The position numbers and the translations under genes were made by a program. Positions 34,246-43,843 of a DNA stretch of 64,000 bases are shown here, piece by piece. The notes beneath the pieces are model-generated. The model made no database searches. It was given only the letters and a program-made list of their open reading frames with translations, and was not told the DNA's origin. Positions within the stretch are counted from its first letter, which is position 1. Each line of letters begins with the position of its first letter. Source of the stretch: Halorussus rarus (lineage in GTDB: Archaea > Halobacteriota > Halobacteria > Halobacteriales > Haladaptataceae); NCBI RefSeq assembly GCF_003369835.1, contig NZ_QPMJ01000001.1, positions 1,649,682-1,713,681 of the forward strand, read 5' to 3'.

Positions 34246-34425
34246 ATGGTCGACCTCGACGAGACGGACCTCGACGACCCGAAGAAGGCGTTCCGCGCCC
34301 AGGCGCTCGTGGCGGACATCGACGCGAGCGAGTACGACGACCCGGACGTCGAGCGGTTGCAGGAGGAGGCGATCGCGCTCATCGACGAACTCGCGGCCGA
34401 ACTGGAGGCCAACGCCGGGGAATGA
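34246..34425 (+). CDS. Small acidic protein of unknown function
   Basis: This is a 59-residue frame from ATG 34246 to TGA 34423-34425. It is highly acidic, with a repeated D-L-D-E-T-D-L-D-D-P start and a helical second half (E-R-L-Q-E-E-A-I-A-L-I-D-E-L-A-A-E-L). It is divergent from thiI and 125 bp away. Codon bias is typical of expressed genes here. No family was recognised. Confidence 0.6.
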   Translation: MVDLDETDLDDPKKAFRAQALVADIDASEYDDPDVERLQEEAIALIDELAAELEANAGE

Positions 34426-34524
34426 CGCGCAGAACGTCGGAAGACTTCCGCTTCCGTTTTCTAACGACCGCAGGTCTCAGAAGCCGAACGACTCCGTCCT
34501 TCGGGCTCTGACGTCGCTCGGCCG

Positions 34525-35736
34525 TCAGAACGTCGTCAGGTCGCCGTCGATGACCTGCTGGGTGATGGAGGTGACGTCCGCGAGTTCGCGGTCCACGATG
34601 TCGATCACGTCGGCCTCGATGTCCGCGATCTCGACGCCGGCCTCGGTGGCGATCTCGGCGTCGGCGACGTGGGGCTGGTCGATGGGCCGACCGATCTGGG
34701 AGAGCAGGCGGATGCGGAGGTCCCGGATGCCGTCGACCTCTGCGACGACCGACTCGGCGATCTCGGTCCCGAGCAGGTTGTAGATCTTCCCGATGTGGTT
34801 GACCGGGTTCTTGCCCGAGGTCGCCTCCATCGACATCGAGCGGTTGGGCGTGATGAGGCCGTTCGAGCGGTTGCCCCGACCGACCGACCCGTCGTCGCCC
34901 ATCTCGGCGCTGGTGCCGGTGGTCGTGAGGTAGATGTTCTCCTCGTCGTCGCCGTCGCCGTCGGCGGTGTTGACGTAGACGCTCACGTCGCGGTCGGTGT
35001 GCTCGTGGGCCACGTCGCGGACGAACTCCCGGACCGCCTCGACCTCGTCGTCGTAGTCGGCCCGGTCCGCGACGTACCGGTCGATCATCGCGGCCGCGAC
35101 CGTGATGTCGATATCGTCGCCCTCGCGCTTGCCCATGAGCTTGATGTCCTGACCGAGCGCGGGGTGGTCGTCGCCGAACTCGCCGTTGAGCCGGCGCTCG
35201 GCGTCGAGGACGATGCGCTCGGTCTCGGTCAGCGGGGCGTGGCCGACGCCGAAGCTGGTGTCGTTGGCCATCGGGACGGTGACGCCGTCCTCGCCGAAGA
35301 CCTCCTTGAGGTCGCCGCTGCCCTCGCCCAGCTTCACGTCCACGACGACGTCGGTGCCGAAGTCGAGTTCCGGGAAGTGCTCGGCGAGGTAGTCGCGGGC
35401 GGCCTCCAGCGCGATGGTCTCTGTCGGGACGGTCCGACCCTCGTACTCCTTGGTCGCGCGCCCCACGATGAGCAGGTAGATGGGCTCGATCATCTCGCCG
35501 CCGCCGAACTCGGGGTTCGAGCGTCCGGCGACCAGCTGGGTCTCGTCGGTGTTGTAGTGGAGGACCTTCCCCACCCGGTCGAGGTAGGCGTTCGCCAGCG
35601 CCTGCGAGACGCTCTCGGCGATGCCGTCGCAGATGGAGTCGGGGTGACCCAGCCCCTTTCGCTCGACGATCTCGATCTCCTGGTCCTCGACTGCGGGCCG
35701 GTCGATGGGCTCGACGCGGATGTTCCGGTCGGTCAT
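34525..35736 (-). CDS. mat: S-adenosylmethionine synthetase (archaeal MAT)
   Basis: The protein has 403 residues of the archaeal MAT family, which makes AdoMet from methionine and ATP. Family segments include [14 protein letters not shown] (25-38), F-G-G-G-E-M-I-E-P, and [20 protein letters not shown] (given in part). The upstream minus-strand GTTATAGA box about 30 bp before the start suggests a leaderless transcript. Confidence 0.95.
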   Translation of the reverse strand: MTDRNIRVEPIDRPAVEDQEIEIVERKGLGHPDSICDGIAESVSQALANAYLDRVGKVLHYNTDETQLVAGRSNPEFGGGEMIEPIYLLIVGRATKEYEGRTVPTETIALEAARDYLAEHFPELDFGTDVVVDVKLGEGSGDLKEVFGEDGVTVPMANDTSFGVGHAPLTETERIVLDAERRLNGEFGDDHPALGQDIKLMGKREGDDIDITVAAAMIDRYVADRADYDDEVEAVREFVRDVAHEHTDRDVSVYVNTADGDGDDEENIYLTTTGTSAEMGDDGSVGRGNRSNGLITPNRSMSMEATSGKNPVNHIGKIYNLLGTEIAESVVAEVDGIRDLRIRLLSQIGRPIDQPHVADAEIATEAGVEIADIEADVIDIVDRELADVTSITQQVIDGDLTTF

Positions 35737-35794
35737 TATCCCCACCTATCGGGTCACGGATTCTATAACTTGCGGAAAGCATACGAGCGCGAGA

Positions 35795-35811
35795 GATAAC
35801 CAAGGGTTATC
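35795..35811. repeat. Perfect 17-bp inverted repeat upstream of mat
   Basis: GATAACC-aag-GGTTATC lies between the mat start (35736) and the end of the CYTH gene (35920). It could be an operator for mat or a hairpin ending the CYTH transcript on the same strand. AT content is higher than in the surroundings, which favours a protein site. Confidence 0.5.
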
Positions 35812-35919
35812 GCGCCACTCGGCAACAATTGACGCGGACGAAAGCGACCGGCCTGCTCCGGGAGGCTCGAAGTCGGAGGGCGATTCCTATCGCGACGCCC
35901 GATTCACCCGTCCCCCGCC

Positions 35920-36501
35920 TCACTCGTCCTCGTTCTCCTCGGCCAGCAGGAGACCGAGATAGGAGGTTCGGATCTGGTCGTCGGGGTCGAGCCCGAGGTC
36001 CCGCAGGACGTCGAACGCCGCCTCGCGGGCCGACTCGACGTCGGTCTCGGCGTCGACCTCGGTCTCGACCTCCACGAACTCGCCCAGTCCCGCCACCGCG
36101 TCGAGCGTGACCGTGAACCCGTCGAGTCGGAACCGCTCGCGGTCCTTCCGGACGGTGGCCGCCGGGTCGAACCCGAGCGCCTCGAACGCCTCGCCGGCGG
36201 CGTCGCCGTCCGCGACGCGGGTCTCGACCTCCCGGCGGGTCTTCGACTCGGCCTCGACCAGCGGTCCCTTGTAGGTGAGTTCGGCGAACGACTCTGGACC
36301 GCCGTCGCCACCCTCGCCGTCGCGCCGCGACGTCTCCCGGCGGACCCGCAGGGCCTCGTCGGTCTCGGCGAACTCGCGGTGGGGCGCGTCGTAGTAGGTG
36401 TCGACCTGCTCGACCGCGCCGACCGACTCGGCTCCGAGTTCGGCCAGGCGGTCGCGGACCCGGTCGCGGTCGGCGCGGACCTTCACTTCGACCTCGTACA
36501 T
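35920..36501 (-). CDS. CYTH-domain protein (class IV adenylate cyclase-like)
   Basis: The protein has 193 residues. The triphosphate-tunnel start motif ExExK is at M-Y-E-V-E-V-K-V-R (Glu3, Glu5, Lys7). Alternating acidic and basic strands follow (A-L-R-V-R-R-E-T, L-T-Y-K-G-P, E-V-E-T-E-V-D). Members hydrolyse triphosphates or form cyclic AMP. The archaeal CyaB-like group has no proven role. Confidence 0.88.
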   Translation of the reverse strand: MYEVEVKVRADRDRVRDRLAELGAESVGAVEQVDTYYDAPHREFAETDEALRVRRETSRRDGEGGDGGPESFAELTYKGPLVEAESKTRREVETRVADGDAAGEAFEALGFDPAATVRKDRERFRLDGFTVTLDAVAGLGEFVEVETEVDAETDVESAREAAFDVLRDLGLDPDDQIRTSYLGLLLAEENEDE

Positions 36502-36664
36502 GGGTCCGTGGTTGGGCCGGCCGGGTCTTCGGGGTTGCGCTTCCCGGCTCGCGGTCCGTGTCCGGGGCGGTACGCCGGTGTCGCCCGCGAGCGACACCGG
36601 CCCGAAGTGAATTCAAATCGACACGATACGAATCTTTATTGTGGTTCTTCCGACACTGTCCGCC

Positions 36665-37597
36665 ATGGCAACACCGACTGGCGGTCGCTCGGCGGCCGTC
36701 ACGGACCATCCAATCGCGACCGAGTACGCGGCGGTCGTGGTCGCGACCGTCGCGGTCGTGCTCCTCCACCGCGCCGCGACGGAGTGGGCCTCGAGGGCGC
36801 TCGACGCGCTGTCGGTCTCCGGCGGCCTGCTGGTCGAGGGGCTGGTCGGCGGTGGCGCGGTCGTCGCCTTGCTGGCGCTGTTCGCCGGCGGGTACGCCGG
36901 ACTCCGGGGAATCGAGGTCGACCTGGGGCTCCCGACGACCGACGACGCCGCGCCGGCCGCGGCCGCGCTGGCGATACCGGCCGGGCTCGTCGGCCTGACC
37001 AAGCTGGTCGGCGTCCTCACCGGGACGGCGTACGGGTCGCTGACGAAGACCGCGTACGCCGCGGACGCGGCGATGGGGCCCGTCCTCGCAGTGGCGGGGC
37101 TGGGACTGCTCGTGGGGGTGCCGAGCTACCTGCTGCTCTGCCAGGTCGTCGTCCAGGGGAGCTTCCGCCGAGTCGTGGATGGGGACGTCGCGGTCGGGCT
37201 GACGACGGTCACTACCGGCTTCCTGCTCGCCGGAAGCGCCGGCGGCGGTCTGTCGCCGGTCCCCGACCGAGGCCGACTCGCCGGCGCGGCCCTGATGGGC
37301 CTCGCGGTATGGGCCGCCCTGTGCGCGACCGGCCGGGCCGACCGCCGGTGGGTCCGCTCGCTCGCGTGGCTGCCCGCGGCGGGGCTCGCGGGCGCGGTCG
37401 CGGTCTTCAGTGTCGCGGCGCTGGAGACGGTCGCCGGCGCGCTGTTCGCGGCGACGCAGTTCGCCGTGCTCGGGCTGGCTGCACTCACGTACGAGCGGAC
37501 CGAATCGCTCGCCGTGCCGGCGCTCGCGTACCTGAGCTACTCGCTGACGAGCAGCGTCGTCGTGTTCGCCTTCGAGGCGGGACTCCAGAGCTGGTAG
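36665..37597 (+). CDS. Multi-pass membrane protein of unknown function
   Basis: This 310-residue protein has eight or more Ala/Val/Gly-rich membrane helices and short loops. It lacks the paired E-E-x-x-x-R motif that would place it in the CPBP protease family. The upstream region has a CTTTATTG box about 30 bp before ATG 36665. Role unknown. Confidence 0.7.
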   Translation: MATPTGGRSAAVTDHPIATEYAAVVVATVAVVLLHRAATEWASRALDALSVSGGLLVEGLVGGGAVVALLALFAGGYAGLRGIEVDLGLPTTDDAAPAAAALAIPAGLVGLTKLVGVLTGTAYGSLTKTAYAADAAMGPVLAVAGLGLLVGVPSYLLLCQVVVQGSFRRVVDGDVAVGLTTVTTGFLLAGSAGGGLSPVPDRGRLAGAALMGLAVWAALCATGRADRRWVRSLAWLPAAGLAGAVAVFSVAALETVAGALFAATQFAVLGLAALTYERTESLAVPALAYLSYSLTSSVVVFAFEAGLQSW

Positions 37598-37659
37598 CGA
37601 TCGAAGGAGCGGTGGACACCGGAGAAGAGAGAACCGGGAGAAGAAGAGAGAGCGGGGAA

Positions 37660-38733
37660 CTACTCGAACTGGACCGCGCGCTGGTCCTCGTGCGAGCGGT
37701 AGATGCCGTCGATCACCCGCTGGACCTCCAGGGCCTGCTCGACCGTGTTCCGAGTCGGGGCCACGCCGTCCCGGACCGCCTCGAAGAACACGCGCTGCTC
37801 GGCCTTGTGGGGGTCCTCGTGGCGGGTCTGTATCTCGGAGTCCGAGAAGTGGTCGGTGCCCTGTCGGCCCGACTCGTAGATGGTCAGCGAGTCGTCGCCC
37901 TTGTCGAAGTTCGCGCCCGCCTCGGTGCCCCGGACCACGAACTCCTCGTTGGGCGACCGGTTGGCCGCCCACGCCACCTCCAGGGTGAACGTCTTGCCGC
38001 CCTCGCACCGGACGAACGCGCTCACCGAGTCGTCGACCGAGAACTCGCCCGACTGGGCGTCCTCGCCCCACATCTCGAGGTAGGCGTAGTCGTCCCGCGA
38101 CCCGAACTGCGACCGGATGGTGCCCGAGACCTCCCGGACCTTCGGGAAGTCGTGGAAGTGCAGCGCCAGGTCGATGGCGTGGACGCCGATGTCGATGAGC
38201 GCGCCGCCGCCGGCGATCTCCTGGTTGGTGAACCACGAGCCCCGGCCCGGTACGCCCCGTCGTCGGATGAAGTTGGCCTCGACGTGGCGGGTCTGGCCGA
38301 ACCGACCCTCCTCCTGGTAGGCCTTCACGACCTCGACCGGGTTCCGGAACCGGTTGTGGAACCCGACCATGCAGAAGCCGTCGGCGTTGTGGGCCGCCTC
38401 CGCGATGCGCTCGGCGCTCTCCAGCGAGTGGGCCAGCGGCTTCTCCAGCAGCACGTCGAGCCCCGACTCCAGGGCCGCCACCGCGTACTCCTCGTGGAAC
38501 TTGTTGGGCGTGGTCACGATGACAGCGTCCGCGTCGGCGCTGTAGAGGTCCTCGTAGCTCTCGTAGGACTCGACGCCGTACTTCTCGGCGAAGCGAGCGC
38601 GGGCGTCCGGGTTGATGTCCACCCCGCCCACGATGTCCACGCCCTCGAGGTCCGCGAGGCGGTCGGCGTGGTAGTGTCCGATGTTCCCCAGACCGACGAA
38701 GCCGACCCGGACCGGCTCGTTCGTTCTAGACAT
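37660..38733 (-). CDS. Gfo/Idh/MocA-family NAD(P)-dependent dehydrogenase
   Basis: This 357-residue protein has the N-terminal Rossmann motif V-G-F-V-G-L-G-N-I-G-H-Y-H (10-22). The family signature L-E-K-P-L-A-H-S holds the lysine used in catalysis, and a C-terminal substrate domain follows with G-A-L-I-D-I-G-V-H-A-I-D. Enzymes of this family oxidise or epimerise sugars and inositols. Placement beside a CUT1 sugar importer, an aldo/keto reductase and a TrmB regulator suggests a carbohydrate pathway. The substrate is not identifiable. Confidence 0.9.
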   Translation of the reverse strand: MSRTNEPVRVGFVGLGNIGHYHADRLADLEGVDIVGGVDINPDARARFAEKYGVESYESYEDLYSADADAVIVTTPNKFHEEYAVAALESGLDVLLEKPLAHSLESAERIAEAAHNADGFCMVGFHNRFRNPVEVVKAYQEEGRFGQTRHVEANFIRRRGVPGRGSWFTNQEIAGGGALIDIGVHAIDLALHFHDFPKVREVSGTIRSQFGSRDDYAYLEMWGEDAQSGEFSVDDSVSAFVRCEGGKTFTLEVAWAANRSPNEEFVVRGTEAGANFDKGDDSLTIYESGRQGTDHFSDSEIQTRHEDPHKAEQRVFFEAVRDGVAPTRNTVEQALEVQRVIDGIYRSHEDQRAVQFE

Positions 38734-38884
38734 AGTTACTAGTGGTAGCCAGCCGTGAATCGTTGTTAGGTTTTTCTGTTCTGCGGTCTATCAGCGTTCG
38801 GGAAGCTGCCCCCGGGTGATAGGTCGGCGTCGCGCCCGCGGGTCGGCCCGCTTCGTCGCCGAGACGTCAGGGTACGGGCGACCG

Positions 38885-39088
38885 TCAGTAGAGCTGGCGC
38901 TCGGTCTCCTCCCGCTCGCTCTCGCGGTCGGCCTCCCGCTTGGCTCTTCGGCGTTCCGCCATCCACGTCCGGACGGCGGGCAGGAACTTGTTCTTGCAGT
39001 CGAGTGCGAACGAGACGATGCCGTAGGCCCAGAAGAAGAACAGCACCGTCCCGCCGACCAGGTAGAACCACCCCATCGCCGAGACCAT
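38885..39088 (-). CDS. Small membrane protein at the end of the sugar ABC operon
   Basis: The protein has 67 residues. One long hydrophobic helix (about 5-30) is followed by C-K-N-K-F-L-P-A-V-R and a highly charged Arg/Glu tail. The start overlaps the ATPase stop as ATGA, so it is translated with the transporter. It may be an accessory subunit. No known family recalled. Confidence 0.7.
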   Translation of the reverse strand: MVSAMGWFYLVGGTVLFFFWAYGIVSFALDCKNKFLPAVRTWMAERRRAKREADRESEREETERQLY

Positions 39089-40284
39089 CAGTCGTCGCCC
39101 TCCGCTTCGGTCTCGGCCGACCCCGGTTCGACCGCGGCGAACTCGAGGCTGTGGCTGATGGCGTCGCCCGTCTCGGTGTCGAAGAGGTGGATGCGCTCGC
39201 GGTCGAGCACGACCTCCACGTCCTGCTCGGCCTCGAGGTCGGACGACGGGTCGACGCTCATCAGCAGTTGGTTCTGGGGCGCCTCGGCCTCGGGGTCGGT
39301 CTCTATCTGCGGTTCGGCCGCCTCGCCGGTCAGCAGGTAGACGAATATCTCGTCGCCCATCGGCTCCAGCACGTCCGTCCGGGCCGGGATGGGCTGGGTC
39401 GGGTTGGTGACCCCCTCGCTGGCCTCGCGGAGGTAGACGTCCTCCGGCCGGACGCCGAGGGTCAGGTGGTCGCCCTGCGCGACGCCCGACAGCTGCCCGG
39501 GGTCGAACTCGACGTCGAAGTCGGGCGTCGAGAGCCCGCTCGACGTGACCTCGCCCTCCACGAAGTTCATCGACGGCGAGCCGATGAACCCCGCGACGAA
39601 CAGGTTCTCGGGCTCGTTGTAGCAGACCAGCGGCGGCGCGATCTGCTGGAGTTCGCCGCCGTCGATGATGGCGATGCGGTCGGACATCGTCATCGCCTCG
39701 GCCTGGTCGTGGGTCACGTAGATGATCGTCGTGTCCAGCTCCTTGTGGAGCCGCTGGAGCTCGGTCCGCATGTGGACCCGGAGTTTGGCGTCGAGGTTCG
39801 CCAGCGGCTCGTCCATCAGGAACACCTCGGGCTCGCGGACGATGGCCCGCGCGATGGCGACCCGCTGGCGCTGCCCGCCCGACATCTCGTCGGGCATCCG
39901 GTCGAGCATCCCCTCGAGCTGGACGATGTCCGAGGCCCGATCGACCCGCCGGTCGATCTCGTCCTTCGGGTAGTCGCGCAGGCGCAGCCCGAAGCTGATG
40001 TTGTCGTACACGTCCATGTGCGGGAACAGCGCGATGTTCTGGAACACCATCGCGATGCCCCGGTCCTTCGGCGGGAGGTTGGTCACGTCCCGCTCGGCGA
40101 TGGTGATGGTCCCCTCGGTGGGGATGGTCAGCCCCGCGATGGTCTCCAGCGTGGTGGACTTCCCACAGCCCGAGGGGCCGACGAGCGTGACGAACTCGCC
40201 GTCCTCGATCTCGAGGTTCATGTCGTCGACTGCCGTTACGTCCGAGTAGCGTTTCGTAACCCCGTCCAGGATGACTTTCCCCAT
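39088..40284 (-). CDS. CUT1-type sugar ABC transporter ATP-binding protein (MalK/UgpC-like)
   Basis: This 398-residue protein has Walker A G-P-S-G-C-G-K-S-T-T (36-45), signature M-S-G-G-Q-R-Q-R, Walker B V-F-L-M-D-E-P-L-A-N-L-D-A and the switch histidine in V-T-H-D-Q-A-E. The C-terminal 150 residues are the regulatory OB/TOBE domain typical of MalK. It energises the two permeases encoded just upstream. A serine-free acidic tail follows the conserved part. Confidence 0.95.
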   Translation of the reverse strand: MGKVILDGVTKRYSDVTAVDDMNLEIEDGEFVTLVGPSGCGKSTTLETIAGLTIPTEGTITIAERDVTNLPPKDRGIAMVFQNIALFPHMDVYDNISFGLRLRDYPKDEIDRRVDRASDIVQLEGMLDRMPDEMSGGQRQRVAIARAIVREPEVFLMDEPLANLDAKLRVHMRTELQRLHKELDTTIIYVTHDQAEAMTMSDRIAIIDGGELQQIAPPLVCYNEPENLFVAGFIGSPSMNFVEGEVTSSGLSTPDFDVEFDPGQLSGVAQGDHLTLGVRPEDVYLREASEGVTNPTQPIPARTDVLEPMGDEIFVYLLTGEAAEPQIETDPEAEAPQNQLLMSVDPSSDLEAEQDVEVVLDRERIHLFDTETGDAISHSLEFAAVEPGSAETEAEGDD

Positions 40285-40290
40285 TGTGAA

Positions 40291-41214
40291 TCACTCCTTG
40301 AGCGCGCCCGCGGTGAGTCCGCTGACGATCTTCTCCTGCGCGACGACCACGAGGATGGCGACGGGCAGGACCCCGACGATGCTCGCGGCGGCCATCAGGT
40401 TGTACAGTTCGGTGTACTGGCCCTGGTAGCTCAGGATGCCCCAGACGATGGGCGCCCAGCTTCCGGGCTCGCCCGAGGTCATCAGGAACGAGAAGAAGAA
40501 CTCGTTGTACACCGAGATGAACGTCAACACGCCGGCCGTCGCCACGCCCGGTGCCGACAGCGGCATGATGACCCGGAACAGCGCCCCGAGCCGCGTCGTC
40601 CCCTCGATGCGCGCGGCGTCCTCCAGCCCGTCCGGAATCTGGCCGTAGAACGTCGAGAGGATGAAGATCGACAGCGGCATGAACAGCGCGCTGAACGGGA
40701 GTATCATGGCGAACGGCGTGTTGAACAGGTTCAGGCTCGAGATCCCCAGCACCGAGACGTTCCCGGTGAACAGCCGGAACAGCGGGATGATGAACGCAGC
40801 CGGCGGGAAGTACGACACCGCCAGGATGAGCAACATCAGCGGTCCCTTCCCCGGGAAGTCGAGCCGACCGAACACGTAGCCCGCCAGACTCGCCAGCACC
40901 AGCACGATGGCGGTCGTGGCGATGCCCAGCACGAAGCTGTTGAACATGTAGACGTGGAACGGCACCGTCGTGAACACGTTCACGAACGCCTCGGGGTTGA
41001 ACCCGTGGGGCACCGGCGGGAAGCCGAAGCTGGTGATGGCCTCGTTCGGGGTCAGCGCCAGCACCAGCAGCCAGTAGAACGGGAACAGCGTGGTGAATAG
41101 GAAGAATATCATGGCGACGTAGAACATCGCCCGGTACACCTTCTGCGGGCTCTCTATCGCCGAACTCGCCCACCGTGAGAACGCGCCTTGACTCGAGTCA
41201 GTTTCCGTAGCCAT
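40291..41214 (-). CDS. Sugar ABC transporter permease (MalG-like)
   Basis: This 307-residue protein has six membrane helices and the EAA loop L-E-D-A-A-R-I-E-G-T-T, followed by I-M-P-L-S-A-P-G, which contacts the ATPase. An N-terminal soluble stretch of about 25 residues precedes the first helix. The gene begins one base before the stop of the other permease and ends six bases before the ATPase gene. Confidence 0.92.
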   Translation of the reverse strand: MATETDSSQGAFSRWASSAIESPQKVYRAMFYVAMIFFLFTTLFPFYWLLVLALTPNEAITSFGFPPVPHGFNPEAFVNVFTTVPFHVYMFNSFVLGIATTAIVLVLASLAGYVFGRLDFPGKGPLMLLILAVSYFPPAAFIIPLFRLFTGNVSVLGISSLNLFNTPFAMILPFSALFMPLSIFILSTFYGQIPDGLEDAARIEGTTRLGALFRVIMPLSAPGVATAGVLTFISVYNEFFFSFLMTSGEPGSWAPIVWGILSYQGQYTELYNLMAAASIVGVLPVAILVVVAQEKIVSGLTAGALKE

Positions 41215-41215
41215 G

Positions 41216-42199
41216 TTATGCCCCCGTCTCCGTGTCCGCGTACTTGACGATGTACACCGAGACCACGATACCGATGAGGCCCGCGGTGATGAACGCGACC
41301 GCCGCCGACGTGCCGTACATCCGCGACCCGCGGAACGTCGTCACCACGAGGCACGACAGCGACGGCACCGTGTTACAGCCCACGACCGTCTCGATGAGCC
41401 CGTAGATGCGCATTGCGCCGATGGTCCGGAACAGCATCGCCACCAGCACCGACGGCAGCACCAGCGGCAGGGTGATGTACCAGAACTGCTGGAACTTCGA
41501 CGCGCCGGCCACCCTTCCCACGTTGTAGAGGCTCCGGTCGACGCTCTGGAGCCCCGCGAGGATGATGAGCGCCATGAACGCCGAGGTCTTCCACACGTCG
41601 GCGACGATGAGGATGATCATCGAATCGACCGGATTGCTCAGCGGCGTCGCCGTGAACAGCCCCAGGTTTCGGAGCGGGTCGACGAGGAAGCCGATGTTGG
41701 GCTGGAACAGCAGGAAGAATATCATCCCCTGGATCACGATGGGTACGGCCCACGGGATGATGATCGCGACACGGACCCACCTGCGCCCCCGGAAGTCCTG
41801 GTCGAGCACCAGCGCCTGCGCGAACCCGATCAGCGTCTCGAAGAAGACGCTGAACACCGTGAAGATGAGCGTCACGGTGAGCGCGCTACTGAACGGGGTC
41901 GACAGGTCGAGGAACGGCCTGACCAGCAGCGCGTCGCGCTCGCCGGTCAGGAGCGCGACGTAATTCTCCAGGCCGATGAACTCGCCGAGAGCGGCGCTGC
42001 CGACGAGGTTGTCGGCGTGGAGCGACATCCAGAACGTGCTCAACAGCGGCCAGAACGCGATGAGTCCCAACAGCAGCAGCACCGGCGTCAGCAACAGGTA
42101 CGCGAACTGCGCGTCGCTCAGGTTCTCCATCCAACGAGTCGCCGCGACGTACGGGCCCGAGCGTTCGGAGTCCCGAATCCCATCCTCGGATGTTGCCAT
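41216..42199 (-). CDS. Sugar ABC transporter permease (MalF-like)
   Basis: This 327-residue protein has six membrane helices, a large second periplasmic-type loop and a divergent EAA loop reading Y-N-V-G-R-V-A-G-A-S-K-F, then I-T-L-P-L-V-L-P. It is the partner of the MalG-like subunit. The gene begins 21 bp after the binding-protein stop. Confidence 0.92.
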   Translation of the reverse strand: MATSEDGIRDSERSGPYVAATRWMENLSDAQFAYLLLTPVLLLLGLIAFWPLLSTFWMSLHADNLVGSAALGEFIGLENYVALLTGERDALLVRPFLDLSTPFSSALTVTLIFTVFSVFFETLIGFAQALVLDQDFRGRRWVRVAIIIPWAVPIVIQGMIFFLLFQPNIGFLVDPLRNLGLFTATPLSNPVDSMIILIVADVWKTSAFMALIILAGLQSVDRSLYNVGRVAGASKFQQFWYITLPLVLPSVLVAMLFRTIGAMRIYGLIETVVGCNTVPSLSCLVVTTFRGSRMYGTSAAVAFITAGLIGIVVSVYIVKYADTETGA

Positions 42200-42219
42200 A
42201 AAGTGTTACGGTGGAGTTG

Positions 42220-43683
42220 TTACGCGCTCTGTTCGATCGCTTCGAGCTGGGCCTTGAGCTGGGTCATCGCCTGACTCGGGTTGCCGCCCTGCGCGAACGC
42301 GCCGTTGACCTGCTGGGCGATCTTCGACGATTGCGAGGGCCACACCGCCGTGACCGGTCGCGGAATCGCGTTCTCGCCGGCGATCCGGAGCTGCTCGACG
42401 TAGCGGCCCATGATGGGCACGTCCCGCGCCCGCTGGGAGTCGAGCAGCTGGGGCTCCGGCGGCAGGAACCCGAGCACCTCGAACAGCTTGTACTTGAACT
42501 CGTCGCTCATCATCGCCTTGAGCACCTCGACCGCCGCCTCCTTGTTGTTGGAGTTGGGGTTAACCGCGTTGTGCCACCCGCCCAGCGCCGCGACCGGGCC
42601 GCCCGTCATCGGGTACTTGGCCTCCTGCTCGGTCTTGGCGTACGGGATGGGCATCACGCCGAGGTCCTGGCCGAGGTTCTCCTCGCTGCCGCTGATGTTG
42701 ATGGCGTAGGGCCAGTTGCGGTGCATCACGGCGTCCGTGTTGGTGAACGGTTTTCGCGAGGGCTCCTCGGTCCACTGCATCACCGCCGCCGGCGCGATGT
42801 TGCCCTGGTAGTTGTCCAGGGTGTTGTTGGCGTCCGAGCCGTGGATGAACGTCCGGACCATCTTGATGGAATCGACCACCTGCTGCTCGTCGACCGTGAC
42901 GGGTCGCTCGCCGATGGGACCGAACAGGTTCTCTGCGGGGTTGCCGAAGTACGCCCCGCCCCAGCTCGACATGAACTCGTTGAAGTCACAGCACGACAGG
43001 CCCTCGTAGGCGCTGGCCTGGAACGTGTACCCGTACTGGACGTCGTTGTTGTTCATCGCCTCCTGGGTCACCTGGGAGAACTTCTGCCAGGTCATCGAGT
43101 TCTGGGCCCACTGGTCGAAGTCCGACTGCCCGTAGCCCGCGTTGCGCAGGTAGTTCTTGTTGTACTGCATCGTCGGGAAGTCGGGGAACAGCGGAACGGC
43201 GTAGAGGTCGCCGTTCGGTCCCTTCGCCGTGGAGACGCTGGCGTCGAAGTACTGGTTCTCCAGCTCCTGCATCCGCTGTTGCGGGAAGTTGCTGGCCTCG
43301 CTGAGGTTCATCAGCTGGTTCCGGACGATGAACGGAATCGTCCACCCGCTGTCGACGTACAGTATGTCCGGCTTGGCGCGTCCCGCCGAGAGCCACTGCT
43401 GATACTGTGCCCGACGGTTGTCGGTCACCGACGGCCCGGCGAGGACGTTCACCTCGATGTCCTGCGAGAGACCGTTCTCGTACAGGATGGGCTGGAGCTC
43501 CTCGTTCCACGTGCTACCCTGGAAGTCCGGGTCCGTCGCCCACTGGAGCGTCGTCGTCCCGCCCTGCTGGACCTCGCCCACCGCCCCGTCGTCGACGTAT
43601 CCCGTCAACCCCGCCGCCGCACCCGACGCACCGACGGCCTTGACGAACTGTCGCCTAGAAGTACCGCTACCGTCATCTGTCAT
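42220..43683 (-). CDS. Extracellular solute-binding protein of the sugar ABC importer
   Basis: This 487-residue family 1 binding protein has a Tat signal (S-R-R-Q-F-V-K-A-V-G). At the place where haloarchaeal binding proteins usually have the lipobox L-T-G-C it reads L-T-G-Y, so lipid anchoring may be lost. The mature part contains Y-A-V-P-L-F-P-D-F-P-T-M-Q-Y-N-K and W-T-E-E-P-S-R. A T-R-Q rich region in the central lobe should form the sugar pocket. It is the first gene of the transporter operon. Confidence 0.92.
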   Translation of the reverse strand: MTDDGSGTSRRQFVKAVGASGAAAGLTGYVDDGAVGEVQQGGTTTLQWATDPDFQGSTWNEELQPILYENGLSQDIEVNVLAGPSVTDNRRAQYQQWLSAGRAKPDILYVDSGWTIPFIVRNQLMNLSEASNFPQQRMQELENQYFDASVSTAKGPNGDLYAVPLFPDFPTMQYNKNYLRNAGYGQSDFDQWAQNSMTWQKFSQVTQEAMNNNDVQYGYTFQASAYEGLSCCDFNEFMSSWGGAYFGNPAENLFGPIGERPVTVDEQQVVDSIKMVRTFIHGSDANNTLDNYQGNIAPAAVMQWTEEPSRKPFTNTDAVMHRNWPYAINISGSEENLGQDLGVMPIPYAKTEQEAKYPMTGGPVAALGGWHNAVNPNSNNKEAAVEVLKAMMSDEFKYKLFEVLGFLPPEPQLLDSQRARDVPIMGRYVEQLRIAGENAIPRPVTAVWPSQSSKIAQQVNGAFAQGGNPSQAMTQLKAQLEAIEQSA

Positions 43684-43721
43684 TATTTCTCACTCCCCCA
43701 GACCGGCTACGACAGACCGCC

Positions 43722-43728
43722 GTAAAAC
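43722..43728 (-). promoter_or_regulatory. TATA box of the sugar ABC operon
   Basis: On the minus strand the sequence reads CTGTTTTACGGCGG, about 40 bp before ATG 43683. A nearly identical CCGTTTTACGACGG precedes the aldo/keto reductase gene (44874-44880), so the two genes share a promoter element. Confidence 0.45.
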
Positions 43729-43843
43729 AGCTTTGGCCAGCGTCCCTCGGAGGTGATTGGAAAAATACCCGCTTCGGGACGGGGATTTGCGCTCGGTTGT
43801 CGGCGGGATGTCACGTGCACGGCCGGTCGCTGTCGGCCAAATT

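Noticed and set aside
36665..37597. CPBP-type protease assignment for the multi-pass protein
   Set aside because: The E-E-x-x-x-R motif that defines the family is absent.
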